DNA of 64,000 nt, taken from assembly GCA_001972305.1 (NCBI GenBank), contig BDDD01000552.1:214458-278457 (forward strand), in the 5' to 3' direction. Shown here piece after piece: positions 47,783 to 60,593 of this stretch. Each line of letters begins with the position of its first letter. Within the stretch, counting starts at the first letter, position 1. The position numbers and the translations under genes were made by a program. The notes beneath the pieces were generated by a model that did not search any database, was not told the DNA's origin, and saw only the letters and a list, made by a program, of their open reading frames with translations. Origin of the DNA: Cephalotus follicularis (taxonomy: Eukaryota; Streptophyta; Magnoliopsida; Oxalidales; Cephalotaceae).

Positions 47783-49183
47783 TCCTGCAAGTAAAATTTT
47801 AAATCACCCAAAATCACTACATATATTCTTCGAGACTCGTGCATATAAAACCCTTATTAACGCCAAATGATTTCCAAGATTTCATCTCTTTGATTATCTC
47901 AAATATCAATCTTGTCACTCCTTAATACTTATCAATCTATAATCTCCTCTAGCACTTATAAAATTGTTCTATTAGGACTTAATCAAACACTTAAAGTACT
48001 TAAATTCTTAATAATAAACACTAGCACTTAAAATCATATTCATTTGATATCTTGGCATTGGCATTTAATCCCTATCATTTTTATTCCACTTACAAAGGAC
48101 ATCCAACTATCAATTTTATTGCTTCAAAAATGCTAACACATCCAACTATATTCATCTTCAATATTACACTTTGTGCTGTAAGAGATTTTATCAAACTCTC
48201 CAGAATTATGGGGATTTAAAAGATAAGGATCCGACCTTTTCAATATATCGCAAATAAACATTTGTTAAAGATAAAATCCTCTAAACTCATAAGGGAAATA
48301 GTAATTACAATATCCAAACTTTAAAACTCTAGATTTAATTTAACTCTACTTTCATAACATTAAATTACCACAATAAACCTTCCTATAAAATAATAACTGA
48401 AACATTAAATTATATCATATTGTTTAATCATACATTCAAATTGAATTTCTCAATATTTTCAATTACAATGTGTTCATACTTTATCTCTAAACTATTTCCA
48501 CCATAACAATATCTTTCACCGTTTAAAATTAGAACTCAAACTCATATAATTCATATGATTCACATCAATGACTATATAATAACCATTAAATGTATAAACT
48601 TTGTACACATTATACTATATGCCACTATGCTAAATATATAAGTATCCATCCACATTTAAAACTTCTATACTTATACTATATCTATAACTTATATGATTAT
48701 CAAGAAGTATCCATAACCCATCAAATTTTCACATTAAAAATAAATAACACATAATTATAACTATAATAATTAATATCGTATCATAAAACAACCCTTTCCT
48801 ATACACTAGCATCATTATTTCCTTCAATCTCTTACAAATAATGTTGGTCACTTCAATATTTGTTTTTATCAACTCAAACATTTAATTATCACTAGATTCC
48901 TACCAAGCCAAAAACTACGCACTCATGAATTCTAATCATTCATAGAAAACTCCATTTATCGCCTATTCAATAATCATCAACATTAAAAACCTTAACCTTC
49001 CAAGTAAGTGTATTATATCAAGCATACGTGTCCAAATTTATCTTAGCAAACTCAGTGCTCTACTTAAAGCTTCAATTGTCTAAGGATTGAACAAACCTCT
49101 TCACCTCTCTGAACACAAGTGTATATCCCTTCTTCTTTTTTTATTACCAAACAAATTAATAGAATCATGCCCAAATGCTCATG
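47783..49183. other. AT-rich non-coding block, copy of 32934-34333
   Basis: Colinear copy of the block right of the first LTR G. No gene is visible. It ends at the GTTGG target of LTR H. On the far side of H (53650 on) the host sequence resumes. Confidence 0.65.
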
Positions 49184-49334
49184 GTTGGTGTAACGATGAC
49201 AATATTTCCGTTGAATTGTTAGAATTTTGTTATGAAAAGCAAACAAGTCAAGTTGTACATAAAACATGGGAATTTAAACATATCAGAGTTATTTGCATCA
49301 ATGCCATTATACGACGTCAACGCCAAAAGGTATG

Positions 49335-51712
49335 TGTAATAACCGCAAATTCAATTTGTGTACATTGTAATATTGATTAATAAAATGTGCACTCATTTGA
49401 ATTTAATGTCCAATTATTATAATTTCTGATTGGTATTTGCTTGGGATGAATGGAGATGCAATTTGGTGAAAATCAAACTTAAGAAACCCTAAAACAGCCC
49501 TTGGCAGCCGACTACCGCAGGGGGGAAGTCGACTGCCTGGTATATAAAGGGGCAGCCAACTGTCATAGGGGAGCAGTCGACTGCCTGATGCGTGTTGTGG
49601 ACAGTCGACTGGCCAATGCATCCAGTCGACTGGATCGGTATAGAACAGGTGTTTGTGCATGCCTGTGTGACTGAATCAAAGGAGGATTGCATGGTGAGCA
49701 GGTGTCACACGAGACAGGAGCTGCCAGAGCATGCAAAAAGGCATGCTTGCATGCCCTCTATCCTCCCTGCAATTTCAAATCTGCAACCTGCAAGAATCAA
49801 AAGAGATAAAGGTGAGAAAGAGATAGAAAAGATGAGAGAAAAGAAATGCATGTGATGAGAGAAGGGGAGTTAAAGACTCTGGCGAATTCAATGCCCTATA
49901 TCAGCTGTGCATGAGCTGAGAAAGAGTGTTAGAAACACTGAAAATTGGATAGAGTTGCTGGGATTATTGGGGCTTGCATTGCAGGATTAAGAGAGCTCAA
50001 AGAAGGAAGATTGAAGCTTTGGAGTTCTTGATTGAACCTGTTGGAATTGATTGATTGTTGTGGAAAAGGCTTTGGAAGCTTTAAAGAGAAAGATCAAACC
50101 CAATTGATCTTGGGATAGCGATTGAGGTAGGGGTAATGATATGTTATGGAAGATATAGTATGCATATCGTGTATGTCTATTTTCTGCATGATTACATTTG
50201 TTGAAATTGATTGGAAATTGAACTAGAATTGCATGACCTGCTACTGCCTGCATTTTCTGGGCAGAAGCAGTCGACTGCTCTTCATGGCAGTCGACTACTC
50301 AACCTATCCATTTGACTGCCAAGGCAAAGCAGTCAACTACTCAACCAAGGCAATCGGCTATTCTTGAAGGCAGCCGACTGTTCTGGGTAAATTTACTGAT
50401 ATAAGTCCTTTTAAGGCCTCAATTTGGAATGTAATTAACTTGGCCTTCATATGGATGATTAGAACAGTCTATCCTGGCCTCATATACAATTACATTTCAA
50501 GATTAAACAATGTACGCACTTCTAGCGAAAGTTGCATACGAATGACTATGAAATGCTATTGTCTTGTGATTCCTTGAATTACTACTGCCTTTAATTATTG
50601 TTACTGTATGTGCTACCTCACATTAGTATATACCAATGACTGTTATAAACCTACTATTTTCATGTTCCAAAGGTGGAACAACTATGTGCTATATACACAA
50701 TACATGATATTATCCTATCATTTTCAAATGAACACTTCCTACCTAAATAGAACTACTGAATTTCCTCCTATATCAGAGGTACCTACTGTTTTGTTTCCCA
50801 AACTGGAAACCACTATTGTAATGATATCGTTTTCCTCATATGAGATGTACGATCACTGAAATGGTATATGTTTCTAAAGAAACATATTTTATATTGCATA
50901 GTATTGATATATGTAATTTCACTATTGAAGTGCTTGAATTGTTTATCTACGCTTACTGCCGTAGTTAGTGATGGAGGATATCATTAACTATGGATGTGAT
51001 TCTGGGTGCCAGGAGTTGGCCAGAGCATCACCCAAACTGTCTGCATTGCAGATCTTATTTGTTAAACTACCCGCCAATGCCGGTAGTAAATGTTACCTAC
51101 CTGTCATCTTCGGAGTGAAGGTGATAGTTAGGTGGTGCACCGTTGGTGCTAGGAGTTAGCGACCGGTGACACCCAACCACTGTATGAATTGATTGTACCC
51201 TTGTGCGGTATTCTTGCATATGTACTGTTTATGGCCACTTGGCATGATTTCTTATATATTGACACAATTAAATGTTATTTTGATATAACTGTCATACATG
51301 TTGCATTCGTATATTCCTTAGCATGCATTATCATCCTACTTAGCCAAGTGAGGACAACAACTAACCCCTACAATTTCAGATTAAGCAAGGACGATCGAAG
51401 AATTACTGCTGAAGCTTGGAAAGCTTCTACCTTCGTCTTAAGGTTGTTATTTTTGATGTTGTACTGTATTTGTAATTGAACGGTTCATACCTCGTTATAT
51501 TGTATTTTCCTTATGTAAGGATAATTTTTTGACTTATACCCACACGTAGTATGGGATGCGTGCGGACGGCTTGTGTTTATATTTCGGCTTATTGACTGCT
51601 TCCGCATATTATTTAATGAACTGTTGAATGAAATGGTGGAATGTTATTTTTAATTCTGATATCACCATATATGCTTGTCTTGATGAATGGAACCGAATAA
51701 CGGGGTGTGACA
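49335..51712 (+). mobile_element. Solo LTR, family A, inside LTR H
   Basis: TGTAATAACCGC to GGGGTGTGACA, 2,378 bp, with perfect target-site duplication GTATG (49330-49334 and 51713-51717). No PBS follows. It is the uninterrupted counterpart of the LTR at 34485-39554, at the same H site. Motif clusters are at 49504-49634 and 50267-50381. Confidence 0.95.
49504..49634. repeat. AGTCGACT-type motif cluster (solo LTR A)
   Basis: Six units, including AAGTCGACTG, GCAGTCGACTGC, ACAGTCGACTGG and CCAGTCGACTGG, at 20-40 bp spacing. It is the most intact version of this cluster because the B insertion is absent here. A second cluster is at 50267-50381. Confidence 0.9.
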
Positions 51713-51717
51713 GTATG

Positions 51718-51875
51718 GCTATTGGCGTCAATGCCATTATAGTGCGTCGATGCCAAAAGAGGTGTATAAAAGGATTTTAGACGTTAATGCCATTATAACG
51801 CGTCAACGTCAAAAGAGATGTAAAAAGGTTACAAAGGTTTTAGACGTTAACGCCATTCGTAAGCATCGATGCCCT
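51718..51875. repeat. GGCGTCRATGCC motif cluster (family H)
   Basis: About five units (GGCGTCAATGCC, GCGTCGATGCC, ACGTTAATGCC, GCGTCAACGTC, GCATCGATGCC), each near-palindromic, with CCATTATA or CCAAAAG spacers. One more unit (GTCAACGCC) lies just left of the A insertion at 49314-49325. Confidence 0.82.
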
Positions 51876-52142
51876 AACCAGCAGACATGCATAACACCTA
51901 GTTTTCAGTGCAGATTAGTTGATTCATTTAAGATCTTTTTCCAAGTAAGGACATGTGTCATGCTAGGGAATTATGACCCTAGATATTTTTTTTAGCCATG
52001 TGTGAAGCTTAGAATGATGGTGACATGTGTCACCAAGCTAGAAAGGAGAGAAAAATACTATTTCATCAAATGGGCAACTTGCATGCTAGGTGGCAAGTTT
52101 TTGGTGGAAGAAGCATGGTGACTCATGGACGGGTGAGGGACA

Positions 52143-52320
52143 GCTCTAGCTGCTATATAAACCCCTAGATGACATGAGAATGGTCACTTGGGCTGAGTGA
52201 ATTCAATAGGAGAGAAGGAGATTGATCAAGGGGCTCTAGCTGCTATATAAACCCCTAGAGGGCATGAGAATGGTCACTTGGGCTGAGTGAATTCAATAGG
52301 AGAGAAGGAGATTGATCAAG
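52143..52320 (+). promoter_or_regulatory. 90-bp tandem duplication containing a TATA box in LTR H
   Basis: Two units with a 90-bp period (52143-52232 and 52233-52320), nearly identical, each with GCTATATAAACCCC followed by about 60 bp that would hold the transcription start. The TATA sequence and its position mid-LTR fit a pol II promoter. The duplication gives two potential start sites. Promoter use is an inference. Confidence 0.7.
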
Positions 52321-52807
52321 TAAGGAAATTACATTCTCTCATCTAAAAGTTTATCCTATGTTTACTTCTGTCATTTTACAACAACTTCTTTTAATCATAT
52401 CTTTCTCAATTTTTATGAAATTTCGAATGGTTGACTGTTTTGAATACTTAAAGATGTCCTCTATAACTTTTACGTTTCATGTATCTCAAGATTTTGCTGA
52501 TTTCGGGACGAAATATTTCATTGAAAATTACTGCTCATTTTCTGCTTATATGCAGTAACAGCCAATTTAAATATTCATTTCAGCTTCGTTACTAATCAAA
52601 AAATTATAAATTTTACCATTCTGAAATCTTTGAGATGTTAGATATAACTTTTATGTTTTATGTTTTCTCTGGAACTGAATGTTTCTATATGAAAAACCAG
52701 TTTCAAAAATGTTGTACGATCCTGTTTTATGAATATTTTGAGTTGATCATTCAAAGTATTGAAAAATGATTCATGAAATGTGAAAAGTAATGAACTAAGA
52801 TGAACAA

Positions 52808-52830
52808 CTCTTGGATTGCGATCCAAAGAG
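52808..52830 (+). other. Conserved hairpin in LTR H
   Basis: CTC-TTGGAT-TGCG-ATCCAA-A-GAG folds into a 6-bp plus 3-bp stem with a TGCG loop. Family D has the same hairpin with CCC/GGG in place of CTC/GAG (55479-55500 and 61761-61782). Confidence 0.7.
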
Positions 52831-53649
52831 GGATTAATGTTATGAGCGGAGAGTGCTCTCGGACATGCATGTGATGTAAGAATAGTAATCGGGGAGTGCA
52901 CAATGCCCCGGTGAAGAATGGTTCAATCGGGTTCTTTGAGTTTATATAACCGCTCAGTTTTTTATTTATGAAAAGTTCTGATTCAAGAGATATGATCAGA
53001 AAAAGAAAGAAATGAAAAGAAAGAAAATAAAATGGATTTTATGAAGTATTTATTATGTAAACCCTTACTGGGCTATTTGATCTCATTCCTTTTGAATGTT
53101 TTGTTTTAAAAAATTTCCAGGAAATGATTGAACGTGGAATTTTGAGCTTTAAAAGGAGTTCGTAAAAGAAGTTTTGAAAGCATATATGTTATGTTTTCAT
53201 GTTGTAATAGTTTCGTTATGTAATGTAATATGTCAAGTTATGTGTAAATGTAAAGGTACTACAAAGGATTGTTATGGTATATAGTAGTTTCAAATGAGAG
53301 TATGATGTTTTGAAGTTTAGTGTTCAAAGTTGTAAAACATATTTGAGGTTATGAGAAATTAATGAAAGATGTTAGCAATAAGAAAGAATTTTACTATATA
53401 ATAGTTTCAATTAAGAGTATGATGATTCTAAAAATTTAGTCTTCAAAGTTGTAAGTATATTTTGAAATTATGAAGTTATTGAATACGATATAACATCGAG
53501 ATTGTTAAACGATTTAATGGATGAAAGATGTTAGAATAAGCAAGATCATTAAATGATTAAATGATTAAAGGTCACAGCCCAGTAATGCACCAAATCCTTG
53601 AAGTTCGCTTTGAGCATTTAGTGAACTCGGATTAGGGGCCTACAGTTGG

Positions 53650-54343
53650 GGCTAGGTATCTACCAGTAGTGGTACGCAAATAAGAATAATACATACCGAA
53701 TTCTCCAATCAACCATGATCTCCATTTGTTCAAAGACATATTCCATGCATTGAATCTAGGCTTATGCCTCAATAAAATTTGTAAAACCCATGAAAGTGGT
53801 ACTTTCAAGTGTTCAACTGGATATATCAAGGCTCTTGTGGCATCTAAAGCATGGGAGAAAAGTTACGACATGTTGGAACTATGGCCTAGACAAATCTGTG
53901 ACAACCTGAACTTATTTGTATTATTTATTGTATGCTCAGTACCATGTGTACCTACATATATTTTTGGATTGGAGTATTTTACACTCATTCTATTTGTATT
54001 TGTTATGCATACGTATTATTATTTTATTCGGGCTCGTTACGTTTGAACTTCGGGATATCATACCACTATTGTTGTAGCTATTTGAGCTACTTACAGCCGG
54101 CCCTACACTATCACACACATATCCTACCCTATCCTTGTAAAATCTCCAACTTTCACCTTAGCCACATCTCCCATATTTCCTCACCCCTATTCTACGCCAC
54201 ACATGCCAACTACACAAACATATTAACTCCACACTTCATTATTTCCTCCACTAGTAAGAACATCATGCCATAAAACTTATTCATTTTCTTCTACTCATAG
54301 CCGCACCAACTAGATGCTCAAGGGAGACATTCTTAAGTTTCTA
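53650..54343. other. Unassigned stretch, possible LTR start at 53897
   Basis: The first 250 bp continue the non-coding host sequence left of LTR H. TGTGACAACCTGAAC at 53897 looks like a gypsy LTR start, but no end, PBS or target-site copy is visible before LTR D begins at 54344. No gene recognised. Confidence 0.35.
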
Positions 54344-55478
54344 TGTAACGCCCTAGATCCGAGTCCAGTTTATGCTCAAAGCGAGCCTCGAGAATCCGGT
54401 GCGTTACGTGGGGGCGAAACACTAACCATCCATCAAATCATTTAATCATTTAACGATCCATGTCATATCATACTCAAAATGCTTATCACTTCACAAGATA
54501 CATATTACAGGATCTAATTCATGCTATTCAATAATCATTTCATCAATTATGATCTATCATGTTCAATAGCTTCATAGGATACCTTTACAATTTTTAACAC
54601 CCAACCTTAAAGTCATCATAATTCTCATGATTACAATCCTTTTCTGGTGCCTTACGTCTACACATAACTGGACTTATTGCATTTCACAGTAGAAGTATAG
54701 ACTTATATATCATAAAACAGTCATACTCATTTCTCACATTTACCATTAACTTCTTATACTCTCAATTATGTTCAATAACTTTTGATATCATCATCTTACT
54801 TCAAAACATCATAAACTATAGTATTCATTTCCAAACATTAATATCTATACATCGTTTGTCATAAAACATTACACAGCGAAAAACATTAACGTACGACATT
54901 AAAACAAAACTTCATAGCATAACATACTTCCTTTCCGATACTTCGTTTAAGAACTTTCTTTAAAGCTCGCAATTCCACGTTCGACGTTTTCTGGAAATTC
55001 ATTTAAAAACAAGACATTGAAAGGAGTGAGCTCAAATAGCCCGGTAAGGATCATAGTCATAAAACGTCATTGAAATTCATTGTTTTTTATAACTTTCTCA
55101 AACGTTTCCAATCATACATTTTAAAACATCATTGAAAATCATCTTCTAGTTTTACAAGACTAGCACCTTTCACTGTCAAAATTCATTGTTTCTGATAATT
55201 TTCATTAAATCAGAACATTTCCAAAATCATACATTTTCTGGTTTATAACCTAGCCATACTTGAAAACGTCATTAAAATCATTTTCTAGTATATTTTGTAA
55301 AAGCAGAACATTTGACAATCTTTTTCTTTTTCTGAACATATCACATAAACGTCATTAATGAACCCTTTCACACCTCTTCACCGGGGCAATGTGCACTCCT
55401 CGATTACTATCCTTACATCACATGCATGTCTGTGAGCACTCTTGGCTGCATTAACATTAATCCATCTCGGATTCATTC

Positions 55479-55500
55479 CCCTTGGATCGCAATCCAAGGG
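55479..55500 (-). other. Conserved hairpin in 3' LTR D
   Basis: CCCTTGGAT-CGCA-ATCCAAGGG: a perfect 9-bp stem with a 4-nt loop, TGCG on the element's sense strand. The same is at 61761-61782. Compare LTR H at 52808-52830. Confidence 0.8.
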
Positions 55501-56623
55501 TCATTCATCCTCATAAATTCATTTCATAAAACATTTCTTAATACTTCGAGTGATCAGCTCAAAGCATTCATAAACAACATCGTATAACATTTCTTTCACA
55601 ATTCATAAACATTTCTCTTCATTTGAGTAATTAACTCAAATGCATTCGTAAAATCATTTCATAAAACATTTATAAAACAGCCTTGCACAACCATTCTATA
55701 ATTGATTTTTTTTTTGTATATACGTAGTCATTTCTAGAGAAAAAATAAAACATCATAGTTAAAGTAGACATTTCAACAATTTCAGAAAGGTAAGGTTCAT
55801 AATTGTTTGGTTGACAAACCAGGCTGCAGTGAATTTTCAAAGCTGCAGGTCCCATATGAAAAACAGTACAGGAACAGAAATCTTAAACATAAATTTTCAT
55901 CAAGAATTCGACATAATTTAGAGATACATAAAACATAACAGTTAAAGACGACATATTGAAGTTTCCAAAACATTCAACCATTAAAAATTTTGTCAAGAAA
56001 CAAAAAAGTTATGAATAAAAGAAGTTTATGCATAATCCAGAATTAAACCCAAGCAGTAATTTAAAACATGGATTCTCGTCAAAAAAGTGATAGAATTCTG
56101 GATCATTCAAACCATAATAGTTAAAGAGGACATCCAAACGTTTCCAAAACATTCAACCATTCGCAAATCCATAAGAAACGAGCAAGATATGAATAAAACT
56201 ATATGCTGCATCATTTGAAAGTAAAACAGAGGAATAACTTGTCATGAAAGAGTTTGATTTTCCTTATCTTGCCTTAATCTCCTCCTCTCCTTCTCTCCCA
56301 TGAATTCTCCTCTCCAAACTCAATAGAAAACAACCCCTTACCAGCTAAGAATACGCACATATATTAAGAGAGAGAGAAACTTGGAGGCCAAGCTTTGCAT
56401 GGTGAGTCACTAGGCCACCTTGCCACTAAGTGATGTCACCCTTGTGGTTTTGTCTCCTTAGTTGCCCATGTGTTTAATTCCCTCCATCCAAAAGATGACA
56501 CATGTCCCCTTTATCTCAAAATATCATAAGTCTTCACTCCTTTGCTTGACATGTGTCCGTAAATCCATATAATTCATTCGCAACGAGAAAAAATGTTAAC
56601 TTCTGCAACTGATCTGCAGTGCA

Positions 56624-57115
56624 AAGCGTCGCCGCTCATGGGTTTGTCATGGGTTCCTCGACTGATATGCAGGTCTAAGCGCTGATGCTTGAAATGGAAG
56701 CATCATCGCTTACGTGTCTTGTCCAAAGTCAACATTACATTGGTTCTTAAAGCGTCGTCGTTGAACTTGAAGCACTGACGCTTGTCTTCAAAGCGTCGCC
56801 GCTTTCACTAAAGCGTCGTCGGTTGGGAGAGGTTTGTCCAACTTGAAAACCCCCTGATTTTAACCAGCGTTAGAAGAGGTCCAGGCGTTGTCGGTTGCTA
56901 CCTAAGTGTCACCGCTTATATGGAACCATTGGTGCTTAAGCCCACTGTCTTGGCATTCAGGAATCCATCCAGTCTACGCTTGAAACATCCATTCGACTCT
57001 TGAGGGTAACCACTGTCACTCTAAGAAAGACTGTCGATGCTTAATCCTTGACAGTCAACGCTTTACATTATACTGTCAATGCTTTATCCCTTGAAACCAA
57101 TGCTTTCAAAACCAT
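56624..57115. repeat. AAGCGTCGCCGCTT-type motif array (family D)
   Basis: About fifteen decayed units based on AAGCGTCG(C/T)CGCTT, for example GCGTCGCCGCTT, GCATCATCGCTT and GCACTGACGCTT; later units drift to CTGTCRATGCTT. Symmetry is in the arms (AAGCG with CGCTT). The sister array is at 62907-63385. Confidence 0.82.
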
Positions 57116-57263
57116 ACATGATAACAAACACATAAAACATGATGCAAAACGAGATATAATGCAACCAACATACTCCTCAACATACAAGACTTAGAGCAAG
57201 CTTGTTCTCATTAAGCAATACTTCGACATAAATTTCTGGTCATTACATTCTAGCCTCCTTACA

Positions 57264-58200
57264 AAAATTTTGTCCTCAAAATTTGTCACACAGAAGACTT
57301 AAAAGATGAGGGTATTCTTGCCTCCAATTCCCCAGTAACTTCATTGACTTCGTGATCCCTCTACAACACTTTACTAATGGAGTGATCTTGGTCTGCAAAA
57401 TTTGTCCTTTATAGTCTAGAACTTCCACCAGTTGCTCATCATATCTTTATGCACTTGCATTGGTTCAACTCTTAGAACCTGAGATGGGTTGACCATATAT
57501 TTCCAAAGTAGAGGTACACAAAACATATTGTGAATATGAGAGAGACTTGGTGGCAATGCAAGCCTATACGCAACTTCTCCAATTCTTTCCAAATCTCAAA
57601 TGGTCCAACATATTGAGGGCTAAGCTTTTTCTTTCTTGTCAAATCTCATTACTTGTTTCCAAGGCAATACCTTTTAAGAAAAACATGATCTCTCACTTCC
57701 AACTGTAACTCCCTTCGTCTCTTATCCGCATAACTGTTTTATATACTTTGGGCTGCTAGTAGATGCTTCGGACTTAACCTTACTTCCTCAGTTGTTATTT
57801 GTACTATTTTTGGTCCAAATAATTTCCTTTCTCTTTGCTTTCTCCCAACATATAGGTGTTCAACAATTCCGTCCGCTACCTTCTTAAGTTTCGGATCATC
57901 AAACTGACACTGTTTGATTCGTTCAATTAAAGATGGTCAAACTATGACTTGAAATAAGTAAGCTCCTTTTCCTTGCCTTCTAACTTCCAAGTTCAACCTT
58001 TTGAAATCCTTTAATAACTCTCTTTGAGTGGTATGCATTGCTGCCAAAATCCTTACGCTCTTGCGACTCAAAACATGAACCAAGATGTTTGCTTTTCCTG
58101 AATGATGCTGAATGGTGTAATCATATAATTAAGTAACTCCAACCATCTTCTTGGCTTCATATTTGCCTACAAGAAACTTTCCTTGCGTTGACCAGACTAT
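57264..58200 (-). pseudogene. Family D: RNase H end and integrase C-terminus, core deleted
   Basis: The minus strand shows the end of RNase H near 58060-58130 (QHHSGKANIL, LSRKS), followed near 57900 by a spacer found before integrase in chromoviruses. It then jumps to the integrase C-terminal region (SYADKRRRELQ, LSPQYVGPFEI, LALPPSL-like), about 57480-57760. The HHCC and DDE catalytic regions of integrase are missing. Several stops and frameshifts are present. I assign it by motif order, not alignment. Confidence 0.65.
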
Positions 58201-59300
58201 TAACATTCTTCTACGTTAACCTTGTCAGATGGTTAGTGATATGAGAGAAACTTTCAATGAACCTCCAGTAGTAGTCTGCCAATCTGAGAAAACATCGTAT
58301 CTTCGGTACCGATGTTGGTCTTTACCAATCTCTTTTTGCCATTGTCTTAGCATGGTCCACTGAAATACTTTCTCTTGAAAATCACATATCCCAAGAAAGA
58401 TACCTTCTTCATCAAAAATTGGCACTTACTGAACTTAGCGTAAAGCCGTTCCTTCCTCACTGTTTGTAACACACTGGTCAAATGCTCTTCATGCTTCGCT
58501 TGACTCTTTAAGTACACTAGTATGTCATTGATGAAAACTATCATGAACTGGTCCAAAAGTTACTGAATACTTTCTTCATCAAATCCATAAACACAGTTGG
58601 AAAACTTGTCAATCCAAACGACGTTACGAAAACGCGTAATGTCCATATCCTGTCCGAAAAGCAGTTTTCAGTTCATCCTCCTTCTTGACCTTTACTTGAC
58701 GATAACCTGATCAAGGGTCGATCCTCGTGCATTCTTAAGCTGATAAAACAGATCGTCGAGCCTTTGCACTGGATACAGAGTCTTATTGTCCCGTCTTTCT
58801 TCTTTACACACCACACCAGTGCACCCCATGGTGATACACTTGTCGAATAAACCCTTTATCCAAAAGTTCTTGCAATTGATTCTTAAATTCTTTCAATTCA
58901 GCTGGCGCCATGAGGTTAGGGGTCTTCGAAATCGGAGCATTCTAGGTACTAAGTCCATTGCTAACTCTATCTCTCGATCAAGTACTATACTCGGTATATC
59001 TTAGGAAAACACATCCGTAAAATCCTTAACAATGTGAACATCTTCTATCTTCATCTTTTCTTCATTGGTGTCCACCACATATGCGAGGTAACCTTCGCAG
59101 CCTTTTTTTTTCAACTCGTCTAGCTGGGATTGTTGATTTGAAACTTTGGGGTTTACTGACTTCTACGCTGTGGTAAACCACTCCAGTTGATTGGTTATTG
59201 AAAACTTAACCTTCTTCTTATACCAATCAACATTAGCATGATTCACCGAGAGTCAATCCATGCCTGTCACAACGTCATCAGGATCTTCCACCTCTTCAAC
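58201..59300 (-). pseudogene. Family D: protease end and reverse transcriptase, decayed
   Basis: Minus strand. The end of a protease (GMD, then NHANVDWYKK) lies near 59200-59260. The protease-RT linker follows near 59050 ([11 protein letters not shown], as in family A). The RT catalytic box reads FINDILVY (58500-58556) where active enzymes have F(L/I)DDIL, so a catalytic Asp is Asn. The FSKCQFLMKKVSFLGYV block follows. Frames shift several times. Clearly dead. Confidence 0.75.
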
Positions 59301-59399
59301 TGTCATAGCGTAAGTCCTAACGGATGCTCTAGGTCATTGAGCACCATCTTCTCTTTCTCCGTCGGACTTCCTTTCTGGCTGCTGTAGCTAGAGGATTCG

Positions 59400-59990
59400 T
59401 CTACCTTCCTTTTTCCTTGTTCTTGGTCAGTTTATTGTAACTAGTACTTCTGGTTATCTCATCCTTCAACACTGCTTCGTAGGTTTGCAGATTCTGCACT
59501 ATCAACAATCTTTGAACGTTGGGTTTTAAACTCTTGCAAAACCTACTCGCTCTTCTTTGCTCTGTTGACACTATGTGAGTCGCGTATCGAGACAACCTCT
59601 CAAACTTGCCTTGTATTGCCTACCGATTCGGACCTACCTTGTTCCAAACAAATTAAATCCTCTTCCATCTTGTCCTTCATTGTCTGAAGAAAATATTTGT
59701 CCATAAATATTTCCTTAAACTTTGCTCACGTCATCATTTCTATCTCCCGACGTGTCTTTATCCTCTCGATTATGCTCTACCACTGATCCACTTCTCCCTC
59801 CAACTTGTAGATAGAGAGCTCTACCTTCTGATGATCTGTGCAAATCAAGGATCTGAAGATATTTTTCATTCCTTGAATTATGCTTCCGTTTCCATAGGAT
59901 CTGTCACTCCCAAAAAGGTTTTCGGATATTACTTCGTAAACTGTTCTTCTTCGTTGATCGGTACATTCTTTGACAGTGACCTCGTCTTAA
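59400..59990 (-). pseudogene. gag: Family D gag core, decayed
   Basis: Minus strand. The frame is broken but recognisable: YKLEGE followed by a Trp-containing motif near 59780, then EMMT-AKFKEIFMDKYF (about 59700-59750), KDKMEE, and after a shift the RYATHIVSTEQRRASRFCKSLKPNVQRLL block (59500-59595). This is the Ty3/gypsy gag (retrotrans_gag) core. The N-terminus and zinc knuckle could not be found. It lies 0.6 kb from the PBS. Confidence 0.75.
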
Positions 59991-60576
59991 GTCAACCATC
60001 CGTTTAACTTACGAGTTAACCCTTAACCTTAGACAGTTCTATATGAGGAAACAAATTCTAATACTCAAAATCTTACAAAGAACTAACAATTCTATTTATC
60101 TTACACTTCCGTTACATGTATCTTACATGCACTATACATTTCTTACATAAAGCTTCTTCACAAATATTCTAGTCTTCATCGCTAGACTCGTCATCAACGG
60201 GTATATCCTCTCAGATACGCCTTATCATCATTAGCAAGTTCTCTCTAACTTATTGTATAACTATTCCATTTATTCCCCATATACACCTCAAAAGAACATT
60301 CATAGTTAACTTAGCTTCTCTAAAGCATTCATCCTTTCTTACTAACTCTTGTCTATACACATCTTCTATTTGACATATCCGAGTATAAAATTCTTCTCGA
60401 CTCTTCGCTATGATCCTTCTTAAAATTTCTTTCTGTTTGCGAAGTTATTGAGTCCTAGTTATTAAATCTTATACTAGTCTCCAAATGATCTACCTCAATC
60501 CTTGATAACATCGAAAGAAATCAGATCAACAATTCTCTCCACATAGTTTATATCCTCAAGATATAGCAATAATCTA
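59991..60576 (-). other. 5' leader of family D element
   Basis: Lies between the PBS and gag; no coding frame is recognised. The gag N-terminus may be in the left part but is too decayed to read. Confidence 0.5.
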
Positions 60577-60589
60577 TTCTCTGATACCA
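60577..60589 (-). other. Primer-binding site of family D element
   Basis: TGGTATCAGAGAA on the minus strand, 4 bp after the LTR end GCGTTACA. Close match to the tRNA-Met PBS core. Confidence 0.8.
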
Positions 60590-60593
60590 TTAC

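Larger units (their letters stand above)
49189..53644 (+). mobile_element. Solo LTR, family H, with nested solo LTR A
   Basis: TGTAACGATGAC (49189) to AGGGGCCTACA (53644), flanked by the perfect target-site duplication GTTGG (49184-49188 and 53645-53649). Without the nested A LTR (49335-51712) and its GTATG it is about 2.07 kb. It is related to family D: both share blocks around CTTTGAGCAT near the end and a conserved hairpin at 52808-52830. It has GGCGTCAATGCC-type motifs at 51718-51875 and a duplicated TATA region at 52143-52320. No internal region, so a solo LTR. Confidence 0.9.
54344..57247 (-). mobile_element. 3' LTR of family D element
   Basis: About 2.9 kb on the minus strand from TGTAATGACCAG (57247) to GGGCGTTACA (54344), colinear with 60594-63452. 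A minus-strand purine-rich GTAAGGAGGCTAGAA just right of it is the polypurine tract. It contains the conserved hairpin (55479-55500) and a GCGTCGCCGCTT-type motif region (56624-57115). Confidence 0.85.

Noticed and set aside
54344-57247. LTR D and LTR H as copies of one family
   Set aside because: They share conserved blocks and end motifs but differ in most of their length and in motif type, so I keep them as related but separate families.
58786-59004. Plus-strand frame of 72 codons in family D
   Set aside because: It is the antisense of the decayed reverse transcriptase region read on the minus strand.
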